A stretch of 64,000 nt of DNA from assembly GCA_027922465.2 (NCBI GenBank), contig BQMF02000177.1, positions 558,001 through 622,000 on the forward strand, read 5' to 3'. A program made the translations under genes and the position numbers. Origin of the DNA: Turritopsis dohrnii. Its lineage: Eukaryota; Cnidaria; Hydrozoa; Anthoathecata; Oceaniidae. The notes under the pieces were generated by a model. That model was not told the DNA's origin and searched no databases. It was given only the letters and a program-made list of their open reading frames with translations. Of the stretch, positions 45,601 to 57,621 are shown in pieces; position 1 is the stretch's first letter; each line of letters opens with the position of its first letter.

Positions 45601-46939
45601 GATCCACTCTTGGTCAACCTCGAACCCAGGGTTTCTTGCCTTTTCGATATACGGATGGCGGCGAGGAAGACCCTGGTCCCGGCTGTTGGGTTCTCTGACT
45701 TCATTGGTTCAGCAGGATTCTCGAATAATTTAAGCAGCGCGTTGTTTATCAAAATGGTAAACACAGAAGCGAGAATGAAAGTCCGAGCACGTGGTTTGAA
45801 AGAGAAAATTTTATAAATTCATTGTTTTTGGAAAAACCATTATATTTTTGTTTTTCCTTAATTTGCATACATTCCAACTTATCAAACCCTTCATCTACAT
45901 GTGTTTCTGGCCAAACTTGATAGCACAATAATGATTTTATTAAAATATTATTTAGTTGAAAAAGGCTGCTAGTGTGACTTTTAGTTCTCTGACTAATTTG
46001 TGCCGTTCCTTCCCCATAATTTTCAAGTAGCATATCAGTTGTTGATGAATATAAATTTTTAGTTACATAATGAATGAAGAATTATTGAAAACTACACCTA
46101 AAAAAAGTCTATTCTCGAAAACCTAGAGTTGAAGGAACATGCAGATTGTGCAGTAAATTTACTGACAATAGCTTTTTGTGACGGCCTTCCGGAAAATATT
46201 TGTTGAAAATGCAATGCCTTCTTGGATTCAAATTGAATAAAGACAAAAATTTTCCATTAAACGAATGTCTACTGGTTCACCTGAAACCAGCATGTAACCA
46301 CCTGCAAAATCAATGGTAACTACAATAGAATCAAAAAAGCAACTTAATTTTGACACAACGCAATCATATATACATCTCATATCATGAGCACTATGATGAA
46401 ATCATAACTACATCAATCACACTGATGCAAGAAAAAAAAGCCCTGTCAGCTTTAAATACAAAACAACTATTGGCCATTGCTGGGGTCATTAACGATCATT
46501 GCCCACACATACTTTTGGGAATAAAACGAAATATTTTAAAAGATATGGAAACATCAATTTAAAAAGTTTGTGTCAGAAAAGGTTCACCATCAGTCTTGAA
46601 AAACACTGGATATGAAAGGTTAACGCAATTCGTTTTTAGTACGTCTAATGCAGTTTTATTGATTGAAGGAGGTTGCAGCAAAAACGTAAGGTTTGTTGTT
46701 GCTGGTACATAAAACCCAATTAAAAAACAAATATTAGCTACATTATCATTATATTTGCATAGTTTAGTATGTATAATTGTCAATGATCTTAATTCTGAAT
46801 GACCTTCCCAAATGTAACAAAGTAGAATTTTTGTTTTAGTTTGATCCAGAGTGATGTGCAGTGTTTTTAATCTAAAAGTGTTTTTTGCTTTGATTTACAT
46901 TCCATATTGTTTGTTGTTCTGAATTAGGAACATTGACAA
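45601..46939. other. No recognisable gene
   Basis: A somewhat GC-richer patch at about 45610-45760 is followed by AT-rich sequence. A possible Cys pair (GTCRLCSKF) is encoded near 46132 on the plus strand but is soon stopped. Nothing else is supported. Confidence 0.4.
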
Positions 46940-49576
46940 TCTTATTATAATAATCCGCGATTGTGCATCCCACTTTTATTTTAGAGAGTGATATATTTGT
47001 TTTTTTTTTCACGGTCAAAACCTTCTTATTTTTTCCCTTTTTGTCGTAAAGCCACGTTGATGCGAGAACACTTTTTTTGATTTTCCGCGATTAGTATATG
47101 CTCCTCCGTTTTGTTATTTTTGGTTTGCGCACTGGAAATCAGCCGAAAAACGTCTTTGGAGGAGTGCAAGCAATGCAATGTTAATCGTTCGAAATTTGTC
47201 AACGATCATTTCGTGAGCAAGAAACTTCGCGAAGAAGATGTGTTTCTTTTTGTATACGAATGTTTTAATTTAAATTTGATTGTTTTATGCAGCAAATCGA
47301 CAAAAGAACTGACGAAGAAACACAGGTTTAAATGCACGAAGGTATTGTTATTATTATAAAACGTTTTATTATAATTTTTATTGCTAAACTTTTACTCTTA
47401 TAATAAAAGAACACGGGTTAGTTGTTTTTATACAATGAAAAATCATATTTAGATATACAGAAGAAGTGCAGTGAAGTTTTTAAAAATTAGCTGCAGAAAG
47501 ATCGAACGAACAAAAGGTATTATTATAAAACTGTTATTTTTGATTAATAGAAGAACAAGTTGGTATTTAAATGTATTTAAATGTTTGTTTACGTTTTAGT
47601 TATCAATATTGTTTATTGTTATTGTATTTTAGATTTTATTTTAGTTTAATAAAAGAACAGGTATAACCACATGCTTAGGTGAGTTTTTAAACAGATGTTG
47701 TTTTTTATATATAGGTTTTTTCAGAGGAAAACGAAACGAAGAAGTCTATTTTTATTTTATAGTTATATAAGTATTTCTTTTTATAGTTATCAAATAGTTA
47801 TGGGAGTGCAGCAGTAGAGTAGTGTAGATGAAGTTGAAGTTGTTTAAAAATGGCTGCAGAAAGGATGCTGTTTATTTACATTGGTGAAGAAAATGGTTTT
47901 ACTTCTTTTCGGAGAGAAATTGTTTGGAAAAGATATAAAGTAATATACGTAAGTACATGAGTCAAACGGATTTAGTAAATACAGCGTTAAAAGAGAGTAT
48001 AAACAGAGTTAAAACGATCAAATCATTAAGATGCATGTCCCTCGAGCAGTTAATGATTTGTTTTGGTAACGAAGTTGCTGTTCCTTATTTTATTTAATTC
48101 AAAATGGCTCCACAGTTATGAAGTTACGAAGAAAGCATTTTTATGACTTTAACAGTATAAAAATGGTAGTGGAATTGCAGTAGTAAGCAAGGAGAAAGTG
48201 TATGTTTACAATAGGAAAGTATCCTGGAAAGTAAATGGAGTGTTATTAATTTGTTTACAGGTATGAAATATAGAAAGTAAAGAGTTTAGAAGTTGATAAT
48301 GGCTACTACAGATCATGATCAATATTGTTTACTAACATGATTGATGATGTGAATTGGTATTGAGAGGTAAAGTTAAAATAGTATCTATTTAGTTAAACAC
48401 AGTTAGTATTAGTGGATACATAAAGGATAAGAGGAATGTTTACTGTTGTGTTTTGAATTTTCCAGCAGAGAGGAGCTTTGAACTGGAAATAAAAAATGGC
48501 TCCACGAATGTTTTCATATGTTAAAAATTTTTCAGCTATACTAATTCTGTCATTACGTTTGTGTTTTTAATTATTATTTTTAAGGTTAATACATTTTCAA
48601 AGTTTCTTTTACTTTGTTTTGTTTTTCTTTAGATTTCGTCATAGCATGATTAGGTTTTTTGTATATGTTTTTTTAATGTTTTGATCTGTTAAAATAGAAA
48701 TGAAGCACATGATGGGTTATAATGTCGAGAGGGTTACCTAAGATTTACTTACTTAATGACTGTGCAATGAAACTATCTTACAAAAAATAAGTGTTGTTGG
48801 CTATATTTTTCTTAAGTTTATATAATCTCGTTTATGCATATTTTGTGTTATGGTAATCGTTTACGTACTATGCCTAGGTATATAACTTTGAATTTATGAT
48901 TTTATTTGTGACTTTTTATCTTTTGTGTAAATTTTTCTTCTTAGTTATTGTTTTTAGGATAAATACGTACTTGAATTTCCTTTTTTTTTTGTTTCTTTTT
49001 TTTTTTTCGGTATTACAATTGAAACATTATTCTTTTAGGCAATAATAAAAAAAGCATGAAGAAATGAAACTCATGGTTTTAATCATGATGTTGATGGTTT
49101 TGGGAAGAACTAACTATATCATTTCAAAAATTCATTAATGGTTGCAGTCCAGAAGTAACTTTTGAACAAAAGAAAAAGCTGGAAGGTATCATTTTTGTAA
49201 TGTTATTCAATGTTTGGCTTTGTATGTCTTAGTAAACGGTTCTGTGTTATATATTGCATATTTTTACATTAAAGTTACTTCTCTTCTGCGTATGAATATA
49301 TATTCTGAGCCATGTTGCTATTTGTTTCTGTTTTAAATTTTCTGAATGTAAGAAATGAATTAAAAAATTAATGCCTGAAAAGAAACTTTTCCAAAAGTTA
49401 AATTCTGCGACACAACGCATACTGAACATGGGTGGCGAGCGACGCCTGCTGGGATGTTTTTGAGTTGCTATTCTATGATTTATTTTTTCGTCACAGGGTA
49501 CGTACACGGGAATGGTGGATTTGACCTAATGTTTTCGAAGTTAAGTTCGGTAAAAAGTTTTTACCCGGGATACTAG
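46940..49576 (+). mobile_element. Helitron unit (2637 bp)
   Basis: It starts A|TCTTATTATAATAATCCGCG and ends GTAAAAAGTTTTTAC, CCGGGATA, CTAG at 49573-49576, directly joined to TCTTATTATACTAATTCGCG of the next unit. It is collinear with 34054-36692 with small indels. Confidence 0.85.
47111..47359 (+). CDS. Recurrent 82-residue Helitron frame (unknown)
   Basis: Third intact copy of the frame at 5277 and 34212. The substitutions (for example KQCNVNRSK and CFNLNLIVLCSKS) keep the frame open. It ends at the same donor-like site. No function is recognised. Confidence 0.25.
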   Translation: MLFLVCALEISRKTSLEECKQCNVNRSKFVNDHFVSKKLREEDVFLFVYECFNLNLIVLCSKSTKELTKKHRFKCTKVLLLL

Positions 49577-50893
49577 TCTTATTATACTAATTCGCGATTG
49601 TACATCCGGTTTTTATTTTAGAGAGTGATATATTTCTTTTTTTTTCACGGTCAAATCCTTCTTATTTTTTCCCTTTTTGTCGTAAAGCCACGTAGATGCG
49701 AGAACACTTTTTTGATTTTCCGCGATTAGTATATGCTCCTCCGTTTTGTTATTTTTGGTTTGCGCAGTGGAAATCAGCCGAAAAACGTCTTTGGAGGAGT
49801 GCGAGCAATGCAATCTCCTTCGTTAGAAAATTGTTAACCATCATTTCGTGAGCAAGAAACTTCGCAAAGAAGACGTGTTTCTTTTTAAATTTAAATTTGA
49901 TTGTTTTAGGCAGCAAATCGACGAAAGAACTGTCGAAGAAACACAGGTTTGTATGCACGAAGGTATTGTTATTATTATAAAACGTTTTATTATCGGGTAG
50001 CACGTGTAAGTGAGTTAGTTGCAGTGAAGTTTTTAAAAATTAGCTGCAGAAAGATCGAACGAACAAAGGGTATTATTATAAAACTTTTATTTTTGATTGA
50101 TAAAAGAACAAGTTAGGTACATGTATTTGTATTTAAATGTATTTAAATGTTTGTTTACGTTTTAGTTATCAAATATCGCTAGAAAAAGAAAGTGTAGTGA
50201 AGAAATGCAGAACAAAATGATGTTTATTTACACAGTAAGGAATGGTTTTAATTTAGTTTTGAAAGATTAAATACTATAGCTTTGAATAGATATTTTATTA
50301 TATGAGTTCTTTCGTTTAGTTTATATGCTACTGGATGAAAAACGAAGACGAGAGTAATTTGTTTTGGTAACGCGCGCTATTATTATTTTTATAGCTAGCA
50401 AAGAAGATTTGATTTGATTTATTTATTTACAGATCAATTAAAAATGGTCCCACAGCTATGACTGTTTTCCTGTCTCATGGCTGTGGAAGTAGGGAACGTG
50501 CTATGCTGTCAAATTGTATCTATTGACGATGTTTGATGCTTTGTCTGCATGCCTTTCTGCCAGCCATTTATGCCTTTTGTTTTGGTTTGCTTAAATATGG
50601 TTGCAGTAGTATTGTAGCTGTTCTTTACTGAAATTTTTTTCTGTTAGGTCAGAAAAGAAAAAGTGTAGCTATTTATAAACGAAATTTATAAATGTATAAA
50701 TGAAACACATGGTATGTTGAGAAGGTTATTTAAGAGGAGAATGGATTATGTATTTCATTGCGATTGTACTACAAAAAAGAAGCATTGCTGGGGTATATTT
50801 TTCTTCAGTTTACGGCATTCATTATTTTGTGTTATGTCAATTGCTACATACATACTTGCTAGGTATATAAGTTTAGCATTATGTTTCTATTTA
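49577..50893 (+). mobile_element. Helitron unit, 3' truncated
   Basis: It begins TCTTATTATACTAATTCGCG right after the previous CTAG. From about 50170 it follows the 5118-7280 unit closely, until CATTATGTTTCTATTTATT at about 50893, where similarity stops abruptly. A 33-nt piece that would come next in that unit (6417-6449) is found at 52380-52412. Its 82-residue frame (from 49745) is broken by a stop and a shift. Confidence 0.75.
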
Positions 50894-52420
50894 TTGGATT
50901 TCTGCGTAAGCAAGAAAGCCTTTACGATCGTCTTTGTTTTTCTTAGTTTTTTTTTTCATCTTACTGTCCAAACCTAGCAATTTTTTCCGCCGTCTCAATT
51001 TTCATTGGTGCATAAAGCGCCACTATTACAAAAGGGTGCTAATAAATAACGCTTAGTTTATTGGCTTGATTATTTCCGCCATGTGATCATCCGGGTATTT
51101 TTCGACTTTACATTTGCACGCCGTTCGCATAATGGTATACCACAGCGTGACCGAAGAAACCTTAAATTTCCAGAAGTAAGAAGATTTGCACTTCCAAAAC
51201 CGAAAGTAAAGGGTAGAAATTTATAATTATCTTGCAATGATTCTACTACGTTCATTCTTTTCTAAAAACAAGTTCTCAATGTTTTGTGAAAACAGTGTGT
51301 GCAGCCTTTATGTTTTGCAAAATGTCTGCAATTCTTTTATAAGCCTTTCTAGATGCAAAATACTGTTTGTTTCATGTGGGGGCTTAGTGCTTTTTAAGCT
51401 CTGGATACATACAGCTCAGCTCAGTTTCCTCTTCAGCTCCAACAACATACAAGGAATGTCTTGTTACCCTCTGTCTGTCGCTGTGCATCTCATTTTATGT
51501 TTGATGTTTCTCTAGCTATTTTTTAGCCTATTATATACTTGTATAGTTCTTGCCTGTATTATCGATGTCCTGAATTAGGAATGGGGACTTACTATTTACG
51601 ATAGCAAATTGAAACTTACCTTTATTGTCTGTAAATTCTAAATATTGGACATCTTTTAACACAAATTTCTGTTTTCAGTTATATATGTTTGCTAATTTTG
51701 GTAGCTAAGTTTAGGTCATATTTTTCATAATCCTAATCTTTGTTTACTTTTTGTGTTTGGGAAGTCTTTTCGTAATTAGGAAGATTGACCGTACATACGT
51801 AATCACTGTGATATCTGAAAGCATATCGATGTTATTTTGTTCATTAAGTTTATTAGAAGTTAATGTAAGGTTCGTATTGTGTCAGTTATGCTTTAATGAT
51901 GCCCTGGCGTGTATACGTAATTAAAAATTTATTGTTTTTTAAGTTTCTGAATAAATTTTTATAATCTTTTCATGAACTTTAGTTCTGATGCATGCTTTTA
52001 AATTAAAAATATGGCAATGACATATTGTTACTCAAATTAAAGCACAAATTTCTGTTTTCAGTTATGTATGTTGATTTTGTATGTATATAGATGTATTTCG
52101 TATCATTAAAATCTATACAATGACTTACGTGCATACTCATTGTCTTATCTAAATTGATCACTGAATCCTTAATATCATTTCGTACCAACAAAATAAAGAA
52201 CATGTCATTCAGATAAAGTTTTGCATAGTGACAATTATGTTTTTTCCAGATTTTTGGGGAGTACGTGATCAGAAATATAATTGCGGATTAAACTTTTCTT
52301 AAATTTCAAGAATGTCATAGTCTTTCTTTTTTCATACTTCAGCTGATTTTGCAGAAATCCTTATGCCTGCAAGGGCATCTTGTTGCTTTTAATATCTTCT
52401 GGGTATTCAATTTTTGCTGA
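50894..52420. other. Upstream region of the tyrosine-recombinase-like gene
   Basis: AT-rich, with only short frames and no recognisable exon. It separates the truncated Helitron from the plus-strand gene. The 33 nt at 52380-52412 match Helitron positions 6417-6449. A likely splice acceptor (TTTTTGCTGAAAAG|AAGGATGCAG) closes the region. Confidence 0.45.
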
Positions 52421-54968
52421 AAAGAAGGATGCAGAAGGCACTGAAATTGAAAACTTTCTTCATTCCTTTAAATCTTGGCAGAACTATTTATTTGGTGATG
52501 CAACATACACCCTCAACCGGCAACGTCAGGTAAATTTACGAAAACCGTTGAAGTTGCCCCAGGAAGAAGATTTATTAAAATTAAAGAAGCATTTAATTGA
52601 AAGGATGGGCAACCTATGTAACCAGTTTCATTTTAATGATTCTCAAACTTATGTCGAACTAAGAAATGTAGCTTGTACAAGACTTACTTTATTAAATGGA
52701 AGGAGAGGGGTTGAGCCTGCAAGAATTTTATTGGAGGACTGGCAAGATGGAGACAATAATGCATGGATTGATCCACAAAGAGTGAAAGAACTGGATGAGC
52801 TGTACCGCTTGTTGGTAGAGAAAATGAATATTGTTTACATGTCTGGAAAAGGAAATAACCATTTAGTTCCAGTTCTTATTCCGCCTGATACTGTGCCGGC
52901 CTTAAAACGATTGGCTGATAAATCTCTGCGTTCTATTGCTAGTGTGCTGCCATCTAATAGGTTCCTATTAGGTAGCACTCAGTCATCAGAAAGCCACGTG
53001 CTTGGTTGGAATGCTATTAACAGTGTTGTAAAAAGCCTAGAACTAAAGTCAGGAGATGATTTAATTGCCACTAAAAACAGACACCGTATTAGCACACTTT
53101 TTTTTGCCTTTGATATTCCACAGAAAGACAGGGAATTGTTTTATTCACATATGGGACACAGTGAAAATATGAATAGGGACGTTTATCAAGCACCTCCTGC
53201 CATACATGCCATAACTAGGGTCGGAAAACGTTTACTAGAGATTGATGGAGGTGAAAATTATCCTACGACTTTATGCATTTAAATATTAAGGTAAACTATA
53301 GTATACATTTTTTGTTTTTGTTACCATTGTTGTTCCTTTTTTGCAGGTACTACAGGTATATTATCATCTACTGCAAAGATAAATGAAGGTGTGTAATGGC
53401 AGTGTACATTCCTTTGTTGTATCGAATCATTCTTTTTTTGTAAAAAAGTATTACTATATGCCTTCAGTATATGTATGCATCCTTTAAGTCTTTCCCATTT
53501 ATATTAAGCTGCAGGAGTGATCACTCTCTCCCCTAAAATTTGAATTGCCATGTTTATACGAGTGATAAAAAAATATTGACAAACACACGCACACACAACA
53601 TGCACAGTCTTTGAAACTTCTTTTTTTGGACTAATTACTTGTTGCAAAATCAGCCAACTAATGATGGAGGAGGCTATCTGGAAGAAATGAAGAATTTGTA
53701 AGGTACTAGATTTGCAGCAAATTTCGCTGGTATTTGATTATTTTCTTCATTGATAGTACAAAGAGTCTTTATATAAAATTTAACCGGTTGTTGCGATCCT
53801 GTCATCATTCAGCCCTCGATTCTTTGTATACTTTGTATTAAGTGTTCTTTCTCATTATTACTGTTGTTCTAAAGAAAAAGGAAAGATACCCGAAGTTGAT
53901 GTCAGTACAGTTTCAGAAGTCCCTGAAAAACAGGAAGGCAAGTATCTTTATATTATGCATGTTAACCTATGAAGAATACCATCACTACTCATTGAATTTA
54001 GGAACACTCTTTTGTAATAATCCTTTCCGTGTCTTCACAGAAATAGAGTCCAGTAATGAGACAAGTGGTGCCAGTTTGGTTGTTGAAAATACACAAGAAA
54101 AGATCAAGGCTACAGTAACAAAGTTCAAGAAAAATGAAAAACAGGAAGGCAAGTATATTTATGTTATGCATGTTAGCCTATGAAGAATATCATCACTACT
54201 CATTGAATTTAGGAACACTCTTTTGTAATAATTCTTTCTTGTCTTCACAGAAATGGAGGCTAATTCTACAGAAACAAAGAATCTGGAAACATTTCCCCAT
54301 GACGCCACAACTAACATGCTTCTGAGTTTACTTTCCTGAATTTTATTTAATTACCTTGCGTGAATAATATCTCTATATTCTTGATAGATTCCTCTTTATC
54401 TTTCTTGAACACAATTACCTATATATATAATTGTCACTTCGATAAGTAACTGCAAAATGATTCTAACACAATTAATTTCCGCTTCATCCAGCGCCTTGCT
54501 TTCACCAGATAAAAAAATCCCTGTTAGCTCCCGGTTGACACATCTCCATCTTCTTTTAATGGCACTGGCAAATGAAGGTTAAAATTAACAAGCTTTACGA
54601 TCAATAACCAGCCATGTTCTGTTTCACAAGCAAGGAATTTGAATAAAGGGAATAACAGAAAAATTGTGAATCCGGCTAAATTGCGCACTGGCAAGAAGTA
54701 CTCTATGAGGTTAAGATCAGTTACAGGTAAATTAAAGTGTGTGTTTAATTTTGAAATGAATTAAGTACGTCTTTTATTGCATGAACGTTTTTCAAATTTA
54801 TCTTTAGACGGCACAGAACTTGAGTCTGAGAAAAGTGATAAAGATGATCATGATCCAGATTCTTTAAGTGATGATGAAGCCAAAAGAAAAGATGAAGAAA
54901 ACCAGAAGAATGAAGAAAACAACAAGATGGTGGTGAACGAAGTCATACAGGAGGCACAAAGTAAATGA
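52421..54968 (+). CDS. Tyrosine-recombinase-like gene, acidic C-terminal exons
   Basis: The main exon (about 52421-53251) encodes about 275 residues. The N-terminal half is helical (ENFLHSFKSWQNYLFGDA, RMGNLCNQFHF). A central block has LTLLNGRRGVEPARILLEDW, where the Arg fits the first catalytic Arg, and later GKGNNHLVPVLIPPD. The C-terminal block is NRHRISTLFFAFDIP (HxR-like), SHMGHSENMNRDVYQAP (the GH and the nucleophile Tyr). From memory it matches the recombinase-like domain found in fish KMT5A-like multicopy proteins. Likely further exons: 53348-53384, 53872-53937, 54040-54150, 54251-54300, 54640-54730 and 54808-54962; the last is strongly acidic. No start codon is identified; the 5' exon may lie upstream. 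It is transcribed towards the minus-strand SET gene. Confidence 0.6.
53925..54258 (+). repeat. Tandem duplication of a splice unit
   Basis: Segments 53925-54048 and 54136-54258 share about 120 bp: an exon end (GAAAAACAGGAAGGCAAGTA), a whole short intron and the next acceptor (GTCTTCACAG|AAAT). The duplication therefore created an extra acidic exon. Confidence 0.8.
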
Positions 54969-55222
54969 CTTGTATTCATTAAACATTTCTGATTTGATTG
55001 TCCAATAGTACGATTTTTTAGCTGTAATGATGTTCTTTGTTATGTTTTTTTACTTATGACTGGTTATAGTTTTCTCCAAAACGGTTCCATTTCCTCACGA
55101 ATATAGCATAACATATGTGTACATAACTTTACCTTAATGTCATTCCTAAGAAGGCACTGGGCAATTATGTATATCATTATTACGGTAGCAGCGAAAGCGA
55201 ATACCGTATTAAAACACCCGTG

Positions 55223-55362
<140 letters not shown>

Positions 55363-57621
55363 TAATCTGTTTTTTCGCTCCCGTAACGCCGGTTTCGATT
55401 TTTACATTATGTGTACGAATAATGGTACAGATGGTACAGTAAGGTACTTTTAGCTGAAGAGATGCATATTGGTGAGATTCTTCATGTTGCACAACATCTT
55501 TTTCTTGGTTAAATGTCAATAAACCATAATTCTCCACCAACAAGTGAATTTGCGGGAGCATCAGTGGAATCTCGGCAATGTTTGTAGGGAATGAGGCACA
55601 AGTAAAAACGATGTTAGATATCTGTATTCCCCACTCTTTAAGCATAGTTTCACTTTTTTCCATCCATTTTTCAATTTGCTACTACCAAAAATGCTAGAAA
55701 ATTTTTTTCCTGAAGATCGGGTTGCAATCATGTCTTAGAAGACCGAGTAAGGGTGCGCATCGTCGGTTTTTGCAGCCAATATTCATGTGCCAAAATTGAA
55801 TTTTCCGACTTTGCGATTTTATGTCAAATTGATATTTATTAAAAATTTAGAGCTTCTGCAATCATTTGAGATTAATGGGTATGGTTCTATGCATTGATTT
55901 CATACGAAAAAACGTTTCCAAAATGTGCCGGTTTTTAACGTCATTATGCACATGAGGGAGCAATTGACATACCATAAAATTAGGTAATTAAACAATTTTA
56001 GAGATGATGAAATTTACAACATGTGGCACAAATCGAAGAAAGGAACAAATTAAAACCATATTATAGTATTTAGTAAGGTGTTTTCATTAGAAACATTAAA
56101 AAGAGAGACCTTACTACCGCGATTTATACAGTCATCGGGGGAGCAAAAGACAAAAAGCCTCAGGAATTGAACTTCTAACGTTCATTAGGCCAAATTTACA
56201 ATCATTTGACAGGAAATCCTGAAGAAGAATTTTTTTCGCGAACCTTCATGCATTTTTATGGTGCATACCTTATCGGGGAAAAAAGTCGTGGAAAAGTGAC
56301 CGGGGCGGTAGGGATCGGGGAAAAGTGACTAAGATTCCCTTAGGTGACTAAAATTTTCCCCGACTAAATTTTTTACCGAATTTTTTTCTCCGATAAGGTA
56401 GCGCCTCTACTCTAAATTTGTCGAGCTTTTGCGTTTAGAGGGATAATGGCTTTAGAAAAAGAATATGGATGTTTATTCACGTTTTCAAAGTACATTTTGC
56501 TTGAAAAGAAAGAAGGGTGTGCAAGTTAATAAGCTTGGTTTTCTACCATCACTTGATATTCAGGCAAAGATTCCTTATACGATTTTTTGCTTCTTTTTCA
56601 AAGCACCAATGGGCTATTTTTAGCTTCCCTTTCATGTGTTTTGACAGAGATTTTAATTGTTGGTAACAATGAGCAGAGTACAGAGCACCTATTAAATGGT
56701 TCCACTCAACGCTTCAAAGCAATACCTTCCCGCCCGCTCAGGCAAATTTGAATAGAAATTTGGGTTAACCAAAATATAGCCAGACGCAGACAATAACATT
56801 TCGTATATTTTTGTTTTCTTTTCATCACATTCACAAATGTCAACTGTAGTTAGAACAACCAACACTTCCTTAAACTTTAAGGATGTGGTCTCTATCTCAT
56901 CATGATGTCCAATTCCGGTTCGTTGATTATGCTGTCAGTATTTCGCCAGTTTGTTGTACAGTAAAAATAACCAAATGCGCAGCAGTTAATACAAATTAAC
57001 CATTCTTATATCTCTTGGACACAACAAGAAGGAAGAGAAATCCACATGGTTGTAACATGTTTTTTTCATAAAAATATCAATACAACAGAAGTTTATATTG
57101 TAGCTAACTGAGAATAGGTAACGTTAATGATCACTACTCCAATATAGAAAATCTTAGTGAAATAACATAACACACTGTTCGCTAATTAGCTAGTAAAGTA
57201 CTGAAGAATGATTAGTTAAAACAAATAAACATAAACACATTTTCCTGATGTCCTTTTTAACTGATTTGAAGTTGGCAAGTTGGTGTCTCAGTCAAACGTT
57301 AGCCTTGGCGCAGATTTCCACAGTTTGTATGTTCAACACGAATCGAAATTTATTGATATTCAACGACACATTCCTGAATTTCTATGTATATATTGCACTA
57401 TCCAGTTATCAAAGTTCACCTCGTTTCTATATAGAGAGGGAATAAAGAAAGTATACACTAAAAAGAAAAAAAGAACATGAGATATTGTTTCTGGTGGAAA
57501 TAAAAAGCCAAGTTAGCCGTGAACATTAACTGAAAAACACTGGACGAAAACCAATTGAAAAGATAGTGGAAATCCAGCTTAACGATCTTATTTATGTTCA
57601 TTCGTTACCTTTAAAAAACCA
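55363..57621. other. Intergenic region between convergent genes
   Basis: No gene recognised. A small fold-back MITE is at 56268-56398. Frames at 57248 and 57280 are short and motif-free. The 3' ends of both flanking genes face into this stretch. Confidence 0.5.
56268..56398. mobile_element. 131-bp fold-back MITE with TA target
   Basis: Ends CCTTATCGGGGAAAAAAGTC and, read inward from the right, CCTTATCGGAGAAAAAAATT. A second pair of inner inverted blocks (GGGGAAAAGTGACTAAGATT against its complement) is also present. TA lies at 56266-67 and 56399-400. Confidence 0.8.

Noticed and set aside
46132..46340. A ZAD-like zinc-finger exon (GTCRLCSKF)
   Set aside because: Only one Cys pair is seen, and a stop follows after about 13 codons.
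51070..51255. A possible exon on the minus strand upstream of the recombinase gene
   Set aside because: Basic composition but no motif, no good splice sites and wrong strand for the neighbouring gene.
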